This document shows, one piece after another, positions 55,439 through 64,000 of a stretch of 64,000 nucleotides of DNA (position 1 is its first letter; the number at the start of each line of letters is the position of its first letter). Both the position numbers and the translations under genes were made by a program. This stretch comes from Desulfovibrio sp. A2. GTDB lineage: Bacteria > Desulfobacterota > Desulfovibrionia > Desulfovibrionales > Desulfovibrionaceae. Under the pieces are notes generated by a model, which saw only the letters and a program-made list of their open reading frames with translations, was not told the origin of the DNA and made no database searches. The stretch covers positions 1 through 64,000 of the forward strand of contig NZ_AGFG01000060.1 of assembly GCF_000226255.1 (NCBI RefSeq). Direction: 5' to 3'.

Positions 55439-57670
55439 ATGCCGTATCGAGACGACAACGCGGCGGCGGGCCGCGCCAACGGAAATGCCGGACCCGGCGC
55501 GGTGCGCCTGTCCGCCGTCGTGCCGCCGTTGCTGCTGCTTCTGCTGTTGCTGTTGCCGCATGGCGGGTGGGCCGGCCGCATGGCGGGGGATTACGCGGCC
55601 AGCGCCTGGGCGGCGCAGGATGCCGCGCACGGGCAGCAGGAGCGGGAGTCGCCCGGTTCCGCCGGCAAGCCTGCCGTCGCCGACGCGGGGGCAGACGGGC
55701 TGGCCCCGGATGCCCCGGCCCTGCGCATCGGCCTGCTGACCACCTATCCGCCGCTCAGCTACATGGTGGAGGGCGTGCCCGCCGGTTTCGCGCGCGACCT
55801 GGCCGAGGCCATGGCCAGGGCGGCGGGCCAGCGCGCGGTGTTCGACGCCGATGACAGCGGCATGTCCCTGCAGGGCAAGCTGACCGTCGGCGACCTGGAC
55901 GTGCTGTCCCTGGTGGCCGAGACGCCGGAGCGGTTGCAGCGGCTGGAGTTCAGCGAGCCCGCCGCCGAAATGCCCGAACGCATCTACGTGCGCCGCGACA
56001 GCGCCGCGCGCCCCAGGGGCGTGGCGGACCTTGCGGGCATGCTGGTGGCGGTGGTCGAAAACCATGCCAGCCACCAGTACCTGCGCGGCATGCCGGGGCA
56101 GCGGCTGCTGCCGACGGTCACGCCGCTGGACGCGGTGATGGCCGTGGCCTGGGGCCGTGCCGACGCACTGGTGGCCCCCGAACCGGTGGTTGAGCACATC
56201 ATCCGCCGCCTGTCCACCGAGGCTCCGCTGGAATCCTCCGGGGTGCCCCTGCGCACCCTGCGCTATTCGTTCGGCGTGGCCAAGGGCAACACCCATCTGG
56301 TGGCGGCGATCAACGAGTCCCTGCACCGGCTGCGCGCCTCGGACGAGTACGACATCCTGTACCGCCGCTGGTTCGGCGGCAACGCGCTGTCGCGGTACTC
56401 CGACCACGAACTGCTGCTGGCCGGGTCGGCCGTCATGCTGCTGATGGTTTTCGTGGGGGCTTCGCTGATGCTCCTGTGGCGCACCGTGCGCCTGCGCCGC
56501 GACGTGGAGGCGGGCACCGTGGCCACGCGCGAGGCGCGCGCCTCCATGCTGCGCGAGGCCATCAGCAGGCAGCGCGCCGAGCAGGAGGCGGAACGCTTCT
56601 TCGCCCTGTCGCTGGACCCCGTGGCCATCGTTACCCAGCAGGGGGCGCTGCGCCGGGTGAATCCGGCCTGGGAGCGGCTGTTCGGCTACCCGGCGGAAGA
56701 GGCGGTGGGTCAGCCGTTTCTGGATTTCGTGCATCCCGACGATGCGCAGGCCAGCCAGCAGGGGCTGGGCGGCGGGACGGTGGATGCCGTGATCGAAAAC
56801 CGCTTCCGCTGCAAGGACGGGGTGTACCGGTGGCTGTCCTGGACCTTCGTGGCCTTGCCGGAAGAAGGCTTGGTTTACGCCTCTGGGCGCGACGTGACCC
56901 ACCGCAAGGAAGCGGAACTGCACCTGGAACGCCAAGCCGAGGAATTGCGCCGCTCCAATGCCGAGCTCGAGCAGTTCGCCTACATCGCCTCGCACGACCT
57001 GCAGGAACCGCTGCGCAAGATCGCCAGTTTTCTCGATCTGCTGGCCAAGCGTTACGTGGGGCGACTGGACAGCGACGCCGACGAGTTCATCGGCTTCGCC
57101 GTGGACGCCGCCCGCCGCATGAAGGACATGATCGAGGATCTGCTGGCCTATTCGCGGGTCAGCACGCAGGGGCGCGAATTCGCGGACACGGACATGGAAA
57201 CGGTGCTCGACACGGTGCTCTCCGACCTTGGCCTGATGCTGGACGAAGCCGGAGCCACCGTGGAGCGGGGGCCGCTGCCCCTGATACGGGCCGACAGGGT
57301 GCAGATGGAACAGCTTATGCGCAACCTGGTGGGCAATGCCGTGAAGTACCGGTCGCAGAACGCGCCCCGCATCGCCGTGAGCGCGGAACGGGCCGGGGGC
57401 GCGTGGCGCTTTCTCGTGAGCGACAACGGCATCGGCATGAAGGCCGAGCATTTCGAGCGCATCTTCCGGGTGTTCCAGCGGCTGCACGGGCCCGGCAGGT
57501 ACCCCGGCACCGGCATAGGCCTTGCGGTGTGCAAGAAGATCGTCGAACGGCATGGCGGCAGCATAGACGTGGAATCGACTCCGGGCCGGGGCAGCACGTT
57601 CAGGTTTGTCATTCCAGACAAGCCAGAACGGCCCGATCGGCCGGACAGGCCCGAGCGACAGGACGGATAA
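55439..57670 (+). CDS. Membrane sensor histidine kinase with periplasmic SBP domain
   Basis: About 743 aa. N-terminal hydrophobic signal (poly-Leu stretch LLLLLLLLLPHGGWAG), then a periplasmic solute-binding-3 domain (about 80-310: LRIGLLTTYPPLSYMVEG, GFARDLAEAMARAAGQ, RLEFSEPAAEMPERIYV), then a transmembrane helix (LLLAGSAVMLLMVFVGASLMLLW), a PAS domain (FFALSLDPVAIVTQQG...), HisKA with FAYIASHDLQEPLRKIASF, and a HATPase with DNGIGM and GTGIGLAVCKKIVERHGG. Start ATG 55439 follows AAGG; an upstream start (55382) would overlap the CII-like gene. The HisKA box without a fused receiver fits the separate regulator encoded next. The C-terminus is a repeated Pro-Asp-Arg stretch. Confidence 0.9.
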   Translation: MPYRDDNAAAGRANGNAGPGAVRLSAVVPPLLLLLLLLLPHGGWAGRMAGDYAASAWAAQDAAHGQQERESPGSAGKPAVADAGADGLAPDAPALRIGLLTTYPPLSYMVEGVPAGFARDLAEAMARAAGQRAVFDADDSGMSLQGKLTVGDLDVLSLVAETPERLQRLEFSEPAAEMPERIYVRRDSAARPRGVADLAGMLVAVVENHASHQYLRGMPGQRLLPTVTPLDAVMAVAWGRADALVAPEPVVEHIIRRLSTEAPLESSGVPLRTLRYSFGVAKGNTHLVAAINESLHRLRASDEYDILYRRWFGGNALSRYSDHELLLAGSAVMLLMVFVGASLMLLWRTVRLRRDVEAGTVATREARASMLREAISRQRAEQEAERFFALSLDPVAIVTQQGALRRVNPAWERLFGYPAEEAVGQPFLDFVHPDDAQASQQGLGGGTVDAVIENRFRCKDGVYRWLSWTFVALPEEGLVYASGRDVTHRKEAELHLERQAEELRRSNAELEQFAYIASHDLQEPLRKIASFLDLLAKRYVGRLDSDADEFIGFAVDAARRMKDMIEDLLAYSRVSTQGREFADTDMETVLDTVLSDLGLMLDEAGATVERGPLPLIRADRVQMEQLMRNLVGNAVKYRSQNAPRIAVSAERAGGAWRFLVSDNGIGMKAEHFERIFRVFQRLHGPGRYPGTGIGLAVCKKIVERHGGSIDVESTPGRGSTFRFVIPDKPERPDRPDRPERQDG

Positions 57671-57767
57671 GGCCGGACGGGACCGGGTGGAACCTGGCGG
57701 GGCCGGGCGAGACCAGGCGGGACCGGACGGAGAAAAACAGGGAAGGCTAGAACGGTAAGGAGGGGGC

Positions 57768-58220
57768 ATGAGCAGCGCCCATCAGGCAAGACTCATCGAC
57801 ATCCTGCTGGTGGAGGACGACCCCGGCGACGTGCGCCTGACGCGCGAGGCCCTGAAAGGCAACCGCGTGTCCAACCGGTTGTTCGTGGTCGAGGACGGCG
57901 AGGAGGCCATGGCCTTCCTGCGGCGCGAGGGGCAGTACGCCGACGCGCCCCGGCCGGACCTGGTGTTGCTGGATCTGAACCTGCCGCGCAAGAACGGGCG
58001 CGAGGTGCTGGAGGAAATCAAGGGTTCGCCCGACCTGCGCACCATACCGGTGGTGGTGCTGACCACCTCGCGGCAGGAGCGGGACATCCTGAACGCCTAC
58101 GACCTGAACGCCAACTGCTACATCGCCAAGCCGGTGGGCTGGGAACAGTTTCTGGAGGTGGTGGGGCAGATCGAGCATTTCTGGATGGGCATCGTGACCC
58201 TGCCGGTGAAGGGAGACTAG
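57768..58220 (+). CDS. Rcp1-type single-domain response regulator
   Basis: 150 aa receiver with no output domain. Acidic pocket [18 protein letters not shown], phospho-acceptor Asp in [17 protein letters not shown], conserved Thr-Ser ([12 protein letters not shown]) and Lys in [12 protein letters not shown]. The EDDPGD start and its extra loop are typical of Rcp1-like regulators partnered with SHDLQEP-type kinases, as the upstream kinase is. GGAGG precedes ATG 57768. The 97-nt spacer to the kinase is a run of GGGACCGG-like repeats. Confidence 0.9.
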   Translation: MSSAHQARLIDILLVEDDPGDVRLTREALKGNRVSNRLFVVEDGEEAMAFLRREGQYADAPRPDLVLLDLNLPRKNGREVLEEIKGSPDLRTIPVVVLTTSRQERDILNAYDLNANCYIAKPVGWEQFLEVVGQIEHFWMGIVTLPVKGD

Positions 58221-58310
58221 AAGGCGGGCGGCAGGCCCGGCGGCGCGTGGGGCCGGGCGGTGATACGGAGGGACGGGGAGGCGGCGCGTGGACGGCGCGC
58301 CGGAGGGACC

Positions 58311-60950
58311 ATGGAACAGGAACCGGTGCGCATTCTGCTGTTCGAGGACGATCCCGGCGACGCCAGGCTGTTCCGCCTGCTGCTTTCCGGGTCGGGCCTG
58401 CGGCACGCCATCGAGTGGTCGGAAACGCTGGCCGATGGCCTCGCGCGGCTGGAGGCCGAACCGTTCGACGTGGCCCTGCTGGACCTCAGCCTGCCGGACA
58501 GCCAGGGCTGGGACACCCTGGCCAGCCTGGTGTCCCACGCGCCGGAACTGCCGGTCATCGTGCTGACCGGGCTTTCCAGCCCTTCCTTCGCCGAAGAGGC
58601 CGTGGCGCGCGGCGCGCAGGACTACCTGCGCAAGGGCGAGGTGGCCGAGGGGCTCATCGGCCGCACCATCCGCTACGCCATCGACCGCAAGCGCGCGGAA
58701 GGCGCGCTGCGCCTGCACCGCCAGCGGTTGGAGACCATCATCAGCGCCAATCCCGACGGCATGCTGGTGGTGGACGCCGAAACCGTGGTGCGCTTCGCCA
58801 ACACGGCGGCGCTGGCCATGCTGGGGCGCGGGTTGCCCGATCTGCCCGATCTGCCAGACATGCTGGGCCAGCCCTCGCCCGTGCCGGTGCGCGACGATGA
58901 ACTGGACCTGTGCGGCAACGCCGATACGCCGTGCCTGGTGGAGGTGCGCACCGCCCCGGTGACCTGGGACGACGGGCCCGCCACGCTGGTGGCCCTGCGC
59001 GACATCACCGCCCAGCGTCTGGCCGAGCGCGGCCTGCGCGAGGCGGAGGTGCGCTACCGCACCATCTTCGAGCATTCGCTGGACGGCATTTCCGTCTACG
59101 AACACTACGCCGACGGTCGGCCGCCCCGTCTGGTGGACTGCAACCGGGGCTACGAACGCATGGCCGGGCGCACCCGTGACGAACTGCGGGTGGTGGACGA
59201 CGTGCGCGGCTTGCAGGCGTATCTGGGCGGGCGCAAGGCCACCGATCCCTTTCGCGACGACGGCGGGCTGCGCGGCCCGCAGAGCGCCGTGTATTCCTGG
59301 CTGCGGCCCGACGGGCGCGAGAACTGGATAGAGTCGGTCTCCGTGCCCGTGCGCGACGGCGACAAGGTGCTGGTCTTCGGCATCGGGCGCGACGTCAGCC
59401 GCCGCCGCAAGCAGGAAGAAGCCCTGCAGCAGAGCGAGGCGCGCTTTCGCGCCGTGTTCGAGCATGCCCCCCTTGGCGTGTTCATCGCCGACCATGACGG
59501 CAGCCTGGTCAAGACCAACCGGCTGTTCAACGCGCTGCACGGGTTCGCGGCGGCGGAACTGCCGCTGGGGCATTTTTCGGAACTGGTGCACGGGCACGAG
59601 GCGGGCGACGTGCGCGCCCTGTTCGCGGAACTGCACCGGGGCGAGCGCAACGGGTTCTTTCTGGAAACGCAACACCTGCGGCGCGACGGCGCGGTGTTTC
59701 CGGTGCGGCTGGCCGTTGCGGCCATCCGGGGGCGCAAGGGAGACATGCAGTACGCCGTGGGCATGCTGGAGGACATCAGCGAGCGCCGCGCCGCCGAGGC
59801 GGAATTGCAGGGCTACCGCGCCCGGCTGGAGAACATGGTGCTGGAGCGCACCCGCGACCTGGAAGAGGCGTTGCGCACGGCCGAATCGCACCGCGAGAAG
59901 ATCGACCTCATCCTGCGCTCGGTGTCTGAGGGGCTGTTGGTGACGGATCCCACCCACAGGGTGGTGCTCACAAACCCCGCGGCGGAGGAAATCCTGGGCC
60001 TTGCCGCCCCCGGCGACCTGGAAGGCGAGGCGGTGGCCGACCTCATCGAGGACGAGACCCTGAGCAGGCGGCTGGTGCACTGCCTGGACGACACCCTGGG
60101 CGGCGCGCCCTGCCAGTTCGGCTTTTCGCGTCCCACAGAGGCGGGGACCACCCACCACTACACGGCCAGCACCTCCGAGGTGCGGGACGCGCGCGGCGGC
60201 AGCGCCGAGCGCATCGACCGCGCCGGGGTGGTCACCGTGCTGCATGATGTGACCAACGAACGCGAACTCGACCGCATGAAAAGCGAATTCCTCACCACCG
60301 CCGCGCACGAGTTGCGCACCCCGCTCACCACTATCCTGGGCTTTTCCGAACTGCTGGTCACCGGGCCGGACATTCCCCCGGCGGAACAGCGCCAGTACCT
60401 TGGCTACATCAACGAGCAGGCCGCGCTGGTCACCGGCATCGTGGCGGACCTGCTGGACATCTCGCGCATAGAGATGGGCCAGGGCTTCAGCCTCAAGCGC
60501 AGGCCGTGCGACCTGGTGGCGTTGATCCGCCGCAAGGTGGCCGCGCACATCGTGGGCACCCGGCGGCATTCGTTCCGGCTGCTGCTGCCGGAGACGCCGG
60601 TGACCGCCGTGGTGGATGCCGACAAGGTGGCGCAGGTGCTCGACAACGTGCTCAGCAACGCGGTCAAGTACTCCCCCGGCGGCGGCGTGGTGGAGGTGCG
60701 GCTGCGGCCGGGCGAGGGCGCGCACGAGATCAGCGTGCGCGACAACGGCATGGGCATGAGCCCGGAACAGCTCACCCGCGTGTTCGAGAAATTCTATCGG
60801 GGCGACGCCTCGAATACCGGCATACCCGGCACGGGTCTTGGCATGAGCATCGTGAAGCATCTCATCGAGGCGCACGGGGGCGAGGTGGCGGTGGAAAGCG
60901 CCAAGGACGTGGGCACCACGGTGCGCTTCACCCTGCCCGCCGGGGCATGA
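58311..60950 (+). CDS. REC-PAS-histidine kinase
   Basis: About 879 aa, soluble. An N-terminal receiver (1-125, [14 protein letters not shown], Asp in [15 protein letters not shown]) is followed by four PAS-like domains (about 145-650, several ending in PAC motifs such as [19 protein letters not shown]) with a coiled coil, then HisKA with [20 protein letters not shown] (His near 667) and a HATPase ([38 protein letters not shown]). ATG 58311 follows GGAGG; the frame is open upstream to 58260. The receiver at the front suggests it is itself a phosphorelay target, perhaps of the preceding kinase. Confidence 0.9.
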   Translation: MEQEPVRILLFEDDPGDARLFRLLLSGSGLRHAIEWSETLADGLARLEAEPFDVALLDLSLPDSQGWDTLASLVSHAPELPVIVLTGLSSPSFAEEAVARGAQDYLRKGEVAEGLIGRTIRYAIDRKRAEGALRLHRQRLETIISANPDGMLVVDAETVVRFANTAALAMLGRGLPDLPDLPDMLGQPSPVPVRDDELDLCGNADTPCLVEVRTAPVTWDDGPATLVALRDITAQRLAERGLREAEVRYRTIFEHSLDGISVYEHYADGRPPRLVDCNRGYERMAGRTRDELRVVDDVRGLQAYLGGRKATDPFRDDGGLRGPQSAVYSWLRPDGRENWIESVSVPVRDGDKVLVFGIGRDVSRRRKQEEALQQSEARFRAVFEHAPLGVFIADHDGSLVKTNRLFNALHGFAAAELPLGHFSELVHGHEAGDVRALFAELHRGERNGFFLETQHLRRDGAVFPVRLAVAAIRGRKGDMQYAVGMLEDISERRAAEAELQGYRARLENMVLERTRDLEEALRTAESHREKIDLILRSVSEGLLVTDPTHRVVLTNPAAEEILGLAAPGDLEGEAVADLIEDETLSRRLVHCLDDTLGGAPCQFGFSRPTEAGTTHHYTASTSEVRDARGGSAERIDRAGVVTVLHDVTNERELDRMKSEFLTTAAHELRTPLTTILGFSELLVTGPDIPPAEQRQYLGYINEQAALVTGIVADLLDISRIEMGQGFSLKRRPCDLVALIRRKVAAHIVGTRRHSFRLLLPETPVTAVVDADKVAQVLDNVLSNAVKYSPGGGVVEVRLRPGEGAHEISVRDNGMGMSPEQLTRVFEKFYRGDASNTGIPGTGLGMSIVKHLIEAHGGEVAVESAKDVGTTVRFTLPAGA

Positions 60951-60996
60951 CCGGCCCGCCGGATGCAAAGAGGGCCGCGCGGCCCGAAGGAGAATC

Positions 60997-62817
60997 ATGA
61001 CCGTGGGGCGTGGAACGTTCGGCATCAAGGCGAAGATCATGGCCATCGCCGTTCTCGGGCCGGTGTGCATCGCGGGCATCATGGCCGCGCAGCGCATCGA
61101 CGACATCCGCGAGGGCGCGCACGAGGCCATCCTGCAGCAGAGCCGCGCCGTGGTGCTCATGGCCGAGGCCGCGCGCGGCGAGATGTCCCGCAAGCTGGAG
61201 GCGGGGTTGATCCGCCCGCTGGCGGAGCTGCCCCCCGACAAGGTGGTGGACGCCGTGCCGGTGATCACCGCCATCAAGATGGCCAGGGCCAATGCGGAAA
61301 AGCTGGGCTACGAGTTTCGCGTGCCCAAGATGCACCCCCGCAACCAGGCCAACGAGCCCACGGAGCTTGAGCGCGGCGTGCTCGACCGGCTTTCCGCGTC
61401 GGGCCAACTGGAGATGGTCCTGCGCGAACCGGACCGGATACGCTATTTCCGGGCCATCAAGCTGACCCGCGAATGCCTGTTCTGCCACGGAGACCCCAAG
61501 GGCACGCGCGACGTGACCGGCGGGATCATGGAGGGCTGGCGCGAGGGCGAGGTGCACGGCGCGTTCGAGATCGTTTCGTCGCTGGACGAGGTGAACGCCC
61601 ACGTGCGCATGGCCGCGCTGTCGGTGGCGGGCTGGGCGGCGGGCATCGTGGCCGTGGTGGTGGGCTGCGCGTGGCTGCTGGCCAGCCGGTCCATAGCGCG
61701 GCCGTTGCAGGGCATTCGCGATGTGGCCGGTCTGGTGGCCTCTGGCGACCTGACGGCCGATGTGGCCGTGACCAGCCGCGACGAGGTGGGCAGCGTGGCC
61801 GAGGCCATTCGCGCCATGACCGCCAATCTGCGCCGGGTCATCGGCGAGGTGATGGAAACCACCCACGGCGTCACGGCGGGCAGCCGCGAACTGTCGGAGA
61901 CGGCGGTGACCATGGCCCAGGGGGCCACGGAGCAGGCCAGCGCGGTGGAAGAGGTGTCCGCCTCCGTCGAGCAGATGACCTCGAACATCCAGCAGAACGC
62001 CGAAAACGCGGCCGAGACGGACCGCATCGCCCTGCGCTCGGCCGAGGACGCCCGCGAGGGCGGCACGGCCGTGGCCCAGACGGTGCGGGCCATGAAGACC
62101 ATCGCGGAAAAGATTTCCATCGTGCAGGAGATCGCCCGGCAGACCAACCTGCTGGCCCTCAACGCCGCCATCGAGGCGGCCCGCGCGGGCGAGCACGGCA
62201 AGGGCTTTGCCGTGGTGGCCTCCGAGGTGCGCAAGCTGGCCGAGCGCAGCGGCGCGGCGGCGGCGGAGATTGGCGAGCTGTCGTCGTCCAGCGTGGCCCT
62301 GGCCGAACGGGCGGGCAGCATGCTGGGCACGCTGGTGCCCAGCATCCAGAAGACGGCGGAACTGGTGCAGGAGATCGCGGCGGGCAGCAAGGAGCAGAGC
62401 GTGGGCGCGGAGCAGATCAACAAGGCCGTGCAGCAGCTCGATTCGGTCATCCAGCAGAATGCCTCGGCCTCCGAGACCATGGCGGCCACGTCGGAAGAAC
62501 TGGCCGGGCAGGCCACGCAACTGGCCCGCACCGTGGCGTTCTTCCGGCTGCCGGGGGGCGCGCCGGGGGCATACGGAACACCGGCGGCTTCGCCGCCGAT
62601 CCTGTCGCCAATGCTGCCGCCGGTCGTGCCCGCGCCTTCGGGCGGGCTGGAAATCCGCCGGTCCGCGCGGGTGGGCGTGCCCGCCGACGGCGGGGCGCTG
62701 CACGGCGGGCGGGAGGAGCCCGCCCCTGCCGGAAAGACCGGCAAGGCCGGCCGGGCCGGTGTGACCCTGAATCTTGACGACGCGGCCGTGTCCGACGCCG
62801 ACTTCGAGCGGTACTGA
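60997..62817 (+). CDS. Heme-c methyl-accepting chemotaxis protein
   Basis: 606 aa. A first membrane helix ([16 protein letters not shown]), then a periplasmic domain of the DUF3365/Tll0287-like family (about 35-205) containing a covalent heme motif CLFCH at about 160-164 and a [16 protein letters not shown] segment, a second helix ([24 protein letters not shown]), HAMP, and a long signalling domain with the conserved hairpin [32 protein letters not shown]. It senses a heme-bound or redox signal (O2, NO, CO or potential) and feeds the chemotaxis kinase. It ends in an unrelated Pro/Gly tail with no CheR-binding pentapeptide. A receiver gene follows. Confidence 0.9.
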   Translation: MTVGRGTFGIKAKIMAIAVLGPVCIAGIMAAQRIDDIREGAHEAILQQSRAVVLMAEAARGEMSRKLEAGLIRPLAELPPDKVVDAVPVITAIKMARANAEKLGYEFRVPKMHPRNQANEPTELERGVLDRLSASGQLEMVLREPDRIRYFRAIKLTRECLFCHGDPKGTRDVTGGIMEGWREGEVHGAFEIVSSLDEVNAHVRMAALSVAGWAAGIVAVVVGCAWLLASRSIARPLQGIRDVAGLVASGDLTADVAVTSRDEVGSVAEAIRAMTANLRRVIGEVMETTHGVTAGSRELSETAVTMAQGATEQASAVEEVSASVEQMTSNIQQNAENAAETDRIALRSAEDAREGGTAVAQTVRAMKTIAEKISIVQEIARQTNLLALNAAIEAARAGEHGKGFAVVASEVRKLAERSGAAAAEIGELSSSSVALAERAGSMLGTLVPSIQKTAELVQEIAAGSKEQSVGAEQINKAVQQLDSVIQQNASASETMAATSEELAGQATQLARTVAFFRLPGGAPGAYGTPAASPPILSPMLPPVVPAPSGGLEIRRSARVGVPADGGALHGGREEPAPAGKTGKAGRAGVTLNLDDAAVSDADFERY

Positions 62818-62820
62818 TGC

Positions 62821-62843
62821 GCCGGTGGCGTCGCGCCACCGGC
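62821..62843. other. Perfect hairpin after the chemoreceptor gene
   Basis: GCCGGTGGC / GCCACCGGC, 9-bp stem with a 5-nt loop, 4 nt after the MCP stop. No T-run follows, so it is more likely an mRNA-end or processing structure than a complete terminator; the next gene follows after 40 nt. Confidence 0.5.
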
Positions 62844-62883
62844 ACGTGCTCCCGATCATGCCGTCACGCAAGGGGAATGCGCC

Positions 62884-63249
62884 ATGAAACGAATACTCAT
62901 CGCCGAAGACCAGTACGAGGTGCGCGAACTGGTGCAGGCTACCCTGCGCATCGGCAACTATCAGATATTGCAGGCTGAAAACGGCTTGCAGGCCGTGGAA
63001 ATGGCTCGCCTGCACCGGCCGGACCTGATCCTGATGGACGTGATGATGCCCGGCGAGATCGACGGGTTGGAAGCCACCCGGCGCATCCGGGCCGATCCGG
63101 CCACGGCGGCGTGCCGGATCATCATGCTGACCGCCAAGGGACAGACCCAGGACCGCGAGGAGGGGCTGCGCGCCGGAGCCGACGACTACTTTCCGAAGCC
63201 ATTCAGCCCATTGGCGCTGATCCGCAAGATAGAGGAGTTTCTGGGATGA
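62884..63249 (+). CDS. CheY-like single-domain response regulator
   Basis: 121 aa receiver: RILIAEDQYEVRELVQATL, phospho-acceptor in LILMDVMMPGEIDGLEATR, Thr in IIMLTAKGQTQDREEG and Lys in DDYFPKPFSPLALIRKIEEF. The IDG insertion and length fit CheY-type adaptors rather than DNA-binding regulators. AAGGGGA precedes the ATG. The stop overlaps the next kinase by 4 nt. It may link the heme-c chemoreceptor to the downstream kinase. Confidence 0.9.
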   Translation: MKRILIAEDQYEVRELVQATLRIGNYQILQAENGLQAVEMARLHRPDLILMDVMMPGEIDGLEATRRIRADPATAACRIIMLTAKGQTQDREEGLRAGADDYFPKPFSPLALIRKIEEFLG

Positions 63250-64000
63250 CCCACGCGCCGGATGAACCCCGCGCGGACGCCACCGCCGCCGAATGCGGCG
63301 AAGTGTCCATGCAGACGGTGCGCTACGCCCAGGATCTGGCGGAACTGTACACCGTGGAGCGGGCCCAGCGCGCGGAGTTGCAGGCCGTCAACGAACGGCT
63401 GCGCGCGGTCATCGATTCCATGGCCGACGGCATGCTCACCGTGGATGCGGCGGGCGTGGCCGTTACCGTCAACAGGGCGGCGTGCGCCATGCTGGAGCGC
63501 CCCCGGTCGGGCGTGGAGGGCAGGCCGCTGGCGGAATTGCTGGGCGGGGCCGGGGCCGCCGCCGTGTTGCCGGGCCCGGCTGGCGGGGTCGGAGAGGGCG
63601 TCGAGGGTGGAATGCCGCCGGGCGGGCAGGGCGGGGCGCGGCCCCATGAGGGCGGGCCGGACATGGACGGGACGCGGGTGGTGGAACTGGAACTGCCTGC
63701 GCCCGAAGGCGTGGCGCGGCGCGTGGTGCGGGTGGCCACCTCGCCCATGCGCGACGGCGGCCGGGTGCTGGTGTTGCACGACATCAGCATGCAGCGCCGG
63801 GTGCAGCACCTGAAGCAGGATTTCCTGGCCATCATCTCGCACGAGATGCGCACCCCGCTCAACGGCATCCTTGGGCTGGGCGATGTGCTTCTGGACGAGG
63901 CGCGCCGCCGGGGCGACGCCGACGCCGAGGAACTGCTGGGGCACCTGTTGCAGGCCGCGCGGCGCATGCACGCCATGGTGCGCGAGGTGGTGCGTTTTGC
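63246..64000 (+). CDS. Sensor histidine kinase, truncated by window end
   Basis: Partial, 251 codons visible with no stop before the window end. The ATG overlaps the preceding receiver stop (ATGA). A short helical region (ELYTVERAQRAELQAVNERLRAV) leads to a PAS domain (VIDSMADGMLTVDAAGVAVTVN) interrupted by a Gly-rich insert (about 100-135), then a HisKA dimerisation box (QDFLAIISHEMRTPLNGILGL, near residue 190-210). The catalytic HATPase lies beyond the window. Confidence 0.9.
   Translation, partial: MTHAPDEPRADATAAECGEVSMQTVRYAQDLAELYTVERAQRAELQAVNERLRAVIDSMADGMLTVDAAGVAVTVNRAACAMLERPRSGVEGRPLAELLGGAGAAAVLPGPAGGVGEGVEGGMPPGGQGGARPHEGGPDMDGTRVVELELPAPEGVARRVVRVATSPMRDGGRVLVLHDISMQRRVQHLKQDFLAIISHEMRTPLNGILGLGDVLLDEARRRGDADAEELLGHLLQAARRMHAMVREVVRF

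Overview
The window comes from a GC-rich (about two-thirds G+C), motile, sulfate-reducer-like deltaproteobacterium. The best fit is the Desulfovibrio/Nitratidesulfovibrio lineage. This rests on gene order (rimP-nusA-ylxR-infB...rpsO-pnp back to back with flgFGAHIJ-flgN-flgKL-csrA-fliW), a two-subunit periplasmic selenocysteine formate dehydrogenase with no membrane subunit, an eleven-heme cytochrome c, and a dense set of sigma-54 regulators and PAS/GAF histidine kinases. The species call is inference from gene content; no database search was possible.

Layout. 413-2365: selB, the selenocysteine elongation factor. 3191-14197 (minus strand): a translation and RNA-processing operon in the order rimP, nusA, ylxR, infB, a DUF503 gene, nrnA, truB, rpsO, pnp. 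It has a good sigma-70 promoter, an attenuator-like terminator in its leader and two terminators at its end. 14647-27149 (plus): flagellar rod, ring, hook-junction and regulatory genes behind a sigma-54-type promoter. 27319-31893 (minus): a NifA-like activator and a large MscS-type channel. 32317-36738 (plus): two CydA-like membrane proteins, the second carrying a c-type heme site, plus an eleven-heme cytochrome. 37083-40857: Sec-containing FdhAB. 41007-48698: a TetR-controlled RND efflux operon with a perfect operator palindrome. 48834-54795 (minus): hybrid kinase, NtrC-type regulator and methyltransferase. 55132-64000 (plus): a phage-CII-like protein, three histidine kinases, three receiver proteins and a heme-c chemoreceptor; the last kinase runs off the window.

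The most unusual signal is a family of seven intergenic elements at 8020-8130, 15430-15566, 18315-18441, 18455-18572, 18632-18749, 18859-19010 and 20311-20430. Each is a 110-150 nt near-palindrome with an outer stem, a conserved asymmetric internal loop (TCGTCA facing TTCCTC/T), an inner stem, and a conserved apical hairpin (GGTC...GTAC-loop-GTAC-RCTCC). The stem sequences differ from copy to copy but stay self-complementary, so structure is conserved where sequence is not. Six copies lie in the spacers of the flagellar operon, four of them between flgH and flgI, and one lies in the infB-pnp operon.

Functional links: SelB is needed to read the UGA codon in fdhA, and a candidate SECIS hairpin follows that codon. 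The CydA-like/multiheme cluster next to FdhAB suggests a periplasm-quinone electron-transfer module. CsrA and FliW close the flagellar operon as a regulator-antagonist pair.
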